A stretch of 64,000 nucleotides of DNA. Origin: Phoronis australis. Taxonomy: Eukaryota; Phoronida; Phoronidae. The notes beneath the pieces are model-generated. The model made no database searches and was not told the DNA's origin. It saw only the letters and a list, made by a program, of their open reading frames with translations. Where the stretch lies: assembly GCA_002633005.1 (NCBI GenBank), contig NMRA01000362.1:167758-231757 (forward strand), in the 5' to 3' direction. This document shows positions 62,129 to 64,000 of the stretch, piece after piece; positions within the stretch are counted from its first letter, which is position 1, and every line of letters begins with the position of its first letter. Both the position numbers and the translations under genes were made by a program.

Positions 62129-64000
62129 GTATGGATCAGTCCAAATTCATAATAACACATACATTAAAACAAAACTTAACCAGGGTCGTTTCAATTTGGT
62201 AGCTATATTTGACCTGGGTGCACAGCCTTTCTGCCGTCCGGCTTACATGAACATTGTAAGACACGTGGACGGGCGGGTCAAGGCTTCTTTCTGGTGTTTT
62301 TGACCAATCACAAGTGAAAAGAACTCAAATCTGCCCTGGAGAGTGAGCCTTGTGTTTCATATGCTACAACGACGTTTGCTTCTAAAGCCTTCTTTGAGCG
62401 GATCGTTGATATTTTAGAAGTTTTGGGCTACCCAGGTAGTCCTTGTAATACTAGGAGGTGAAGAACAGTGACGTGTACGTGGCACATGCCTGCCTCCACT
62501 ACCAACCCAGAGCATTTCATCCATTATCTGTTTAAAATACTGATTTTCAGTCTAGCCACGAAAAAATATGCATTTAAAAACAAAGTTGGCCAGAGGCGTG
62601 ATTTCACGTACATGTACACGAAAATAATGCTCATACGTTTACTGTCACGTGTTGTCCTTTTTGATTTTAAATCAATTTTGTCTGAAAAGTATATAGAATT
62701 TATCCGGCTAGTTCCTAAAGCCGTAAAATGATTGGTCCTAGCCTTGTATTTTCTGACCATATCAATGGTCCCAACAACGATTAAACTACCGAAAGCCATT
62801 GTGATTTTCTCACTCAAATGTGCATCAGTTTAAGAGACTTTAAACCCGCGTTCCGTCGAAGAAATTTTTTTAATCAGACGACTTAGGACTGTAAAAATGG
62901 TCTCACTTTGTTGCTTCTGATAAAGAATGATTTATGACCATGTGAAGAACTGACGGTTTAGTAGTAATGAAACCCGGTTCGATACATAAGGTGACGCGCC
63001 TTCATTTGACAACACAGCATTTAGAACTTGATCTCAAAATAGAAAAGGATTTTTTGTTCTTTCCAAGCCCAAAAACTGCCTCAGTCCCAGTAGGGAGCAA
63101 GTTAAGGAGCATTACCTGCGAGAAAAGTGAAATTCTATGATCAACCTCGCACGGAATCAAACTTGCGACACCCTCGCAGGATAACGCTGTGCTGGCGGAG
63201 CTACATGTACATGTAAATACCATTACGCGATTGACTGGCTGACAATGGCGAGAATTGGCGATTTGTAATGAAAGCACAAAGACTCAGCTGATTTAATTAG
63301 TTGTTTTATAGCTCTGGACGCACTTAATTTTTAAAGTTTATTCCTTCCAACGGTAATCCCAGAAATACGATTTTTTGCCGGATTTAGAGCTGTAAGTGTC
63401 CTAAATCAATAGCTAGGTTTTCGCGGCGGAACGCGGGTTCATTTTCGTGAGACCTGAAGTTGGCTTATGGCACTCTCTCGCGTCAGCAAGAGAACCCGAA
63501 ATAAGCAATTATAATGGCTGAAAGACACGTGACATTCAGAATGCTCAAACGTTTTTTGAGTTTTTTAATTTTATCGAGAACTCCATGCATATATTGTAGG
63601 AAAAAACGGCATCCACATTGTAGAACGTTGTTGTTTTTGATTTGCAAGTACCGTTTCGCTGTCAGGTTCTAATGCTTTAATAATTAAAAGAAATTCGATT
63701 TCTCATGTTGGACAGCCTCAGAGAAAAACTAATAGGAATCATTATTTCCTTGACAGCCTGGACATCCAATATCATTTACGTAATAACTTGGGCAGCAAGT
63801 CTCACTGTGTCAACTACTTGTTTACAGAGAGGTTACATGTCTAGCGTTAGGCCTACATTTTATTTCTTGGCATAGCATTGACATGTATTCCATTACAGCA
63901 GTTTATTGCAAGACAGGGTAAAATGTCGGCTGTCAAAAATGAAGAAATTCCGTGAAGTTTCGGAAGCCTTCGCTATTGTCCATTTAGTCCTGGTTGAAAT
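62129..64000. other. Presumed PAQR intron and downstream sequence
   Basis: After the donor at 62129 I find no exon with PAQR features up to the window end. Remaining frames are chance-sized. The next PAQR exon should start with two bases completing a Gly codon and encode the region after the LRAG residues. Confidence 0.4.

Noticed and set aside
62955-62990. tRNA-like GGTTCGA box
   Set aside because: No matching A box or cloverleaf stems could be drawn around it.
1-64000. CRISPR array, bacterial operons or phage
   Set aside because: Introns, metazoan protein families and eukaryotic repeats fill the window; no regularly spaced repeats with unique spacers are present.

Overview
The window is animal nuclear DNA. 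Genes are split by GT-AG introns of a few hundred bases to about 2 kb. The readable proteins are metazoan families: a Suv4-20 histone methyltransferase, an AdipoR/PAQR receptor, a CYTH protein and PARP14-type RRM modules. Intergenic DNA is AT-rich and full of short foldback elements. LINE tails ending in ATAAATAAA units, frequent TACATGTA-type palindromes and the gene content suggest a marine invertebrate. An anthozoan cnidarian such as a stony coral is my best guess, but this is inference only. One N inside a near-perfect 496-bp duplication shows that this is a draft assembly.

Layout. From 1 to 6.5 kb there are three long, unsplit-looking ORFs of unknown function: 1076-2008 (+), 3103-4680 (-) and 5923-6423 (-). 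From 6.5 to 13.5 kb there is mostly non-coding DNA with LINE-tail and foldback remnants and a weak gag-like fragment. From 13.5 to 25.0 kb there is one large plus-strand gene of ten coding exons. Its exon phases join without conflict once the assembly duplication is discounted, giving about 2,296 residues. The order is three PARP10/14-type RRMs, a long KH-like region, three more RRMs, a helical and Cys-rich region, a P-loop GTPase, a Cys/His cluster, a coiled coil and a Gly/Arg/Tyr-rich tail. From 27.5 to 30.75 kb a complete four-exon CYTH gene lies on the minus strand (165 aa). From 31 to 37 kb there is a decayed LINE reverse transcriptase, two long inverted repeats, a possible kinase relic and a 5 x 34-bp minisatellite. 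From 37.0 to 46.7 kb lies a complete seven-exon Suv4-20 (KMT5B/C) gene of 525 aa, with an unexplained 181-codon antisense ORF in intron 4. From 46.7 to 59.1 kb there is a gene-poor stretch with MITE-like foldbacks and diverged duplications. From 59.1 kb to the end is the 5' part of an AdipoR/PAQR-like gene that runs off the window.

The genes do not form a pathway. The most interesting item is the 13.5-25 kb gene, because it joins the RNA-binding front half of a PARP14-like protein to a large GTPase of a type seen in innate-immunity-like expanded families. The six RRMs are split by introns at the same place and phase, which indicates growth by exon-pair duplication.
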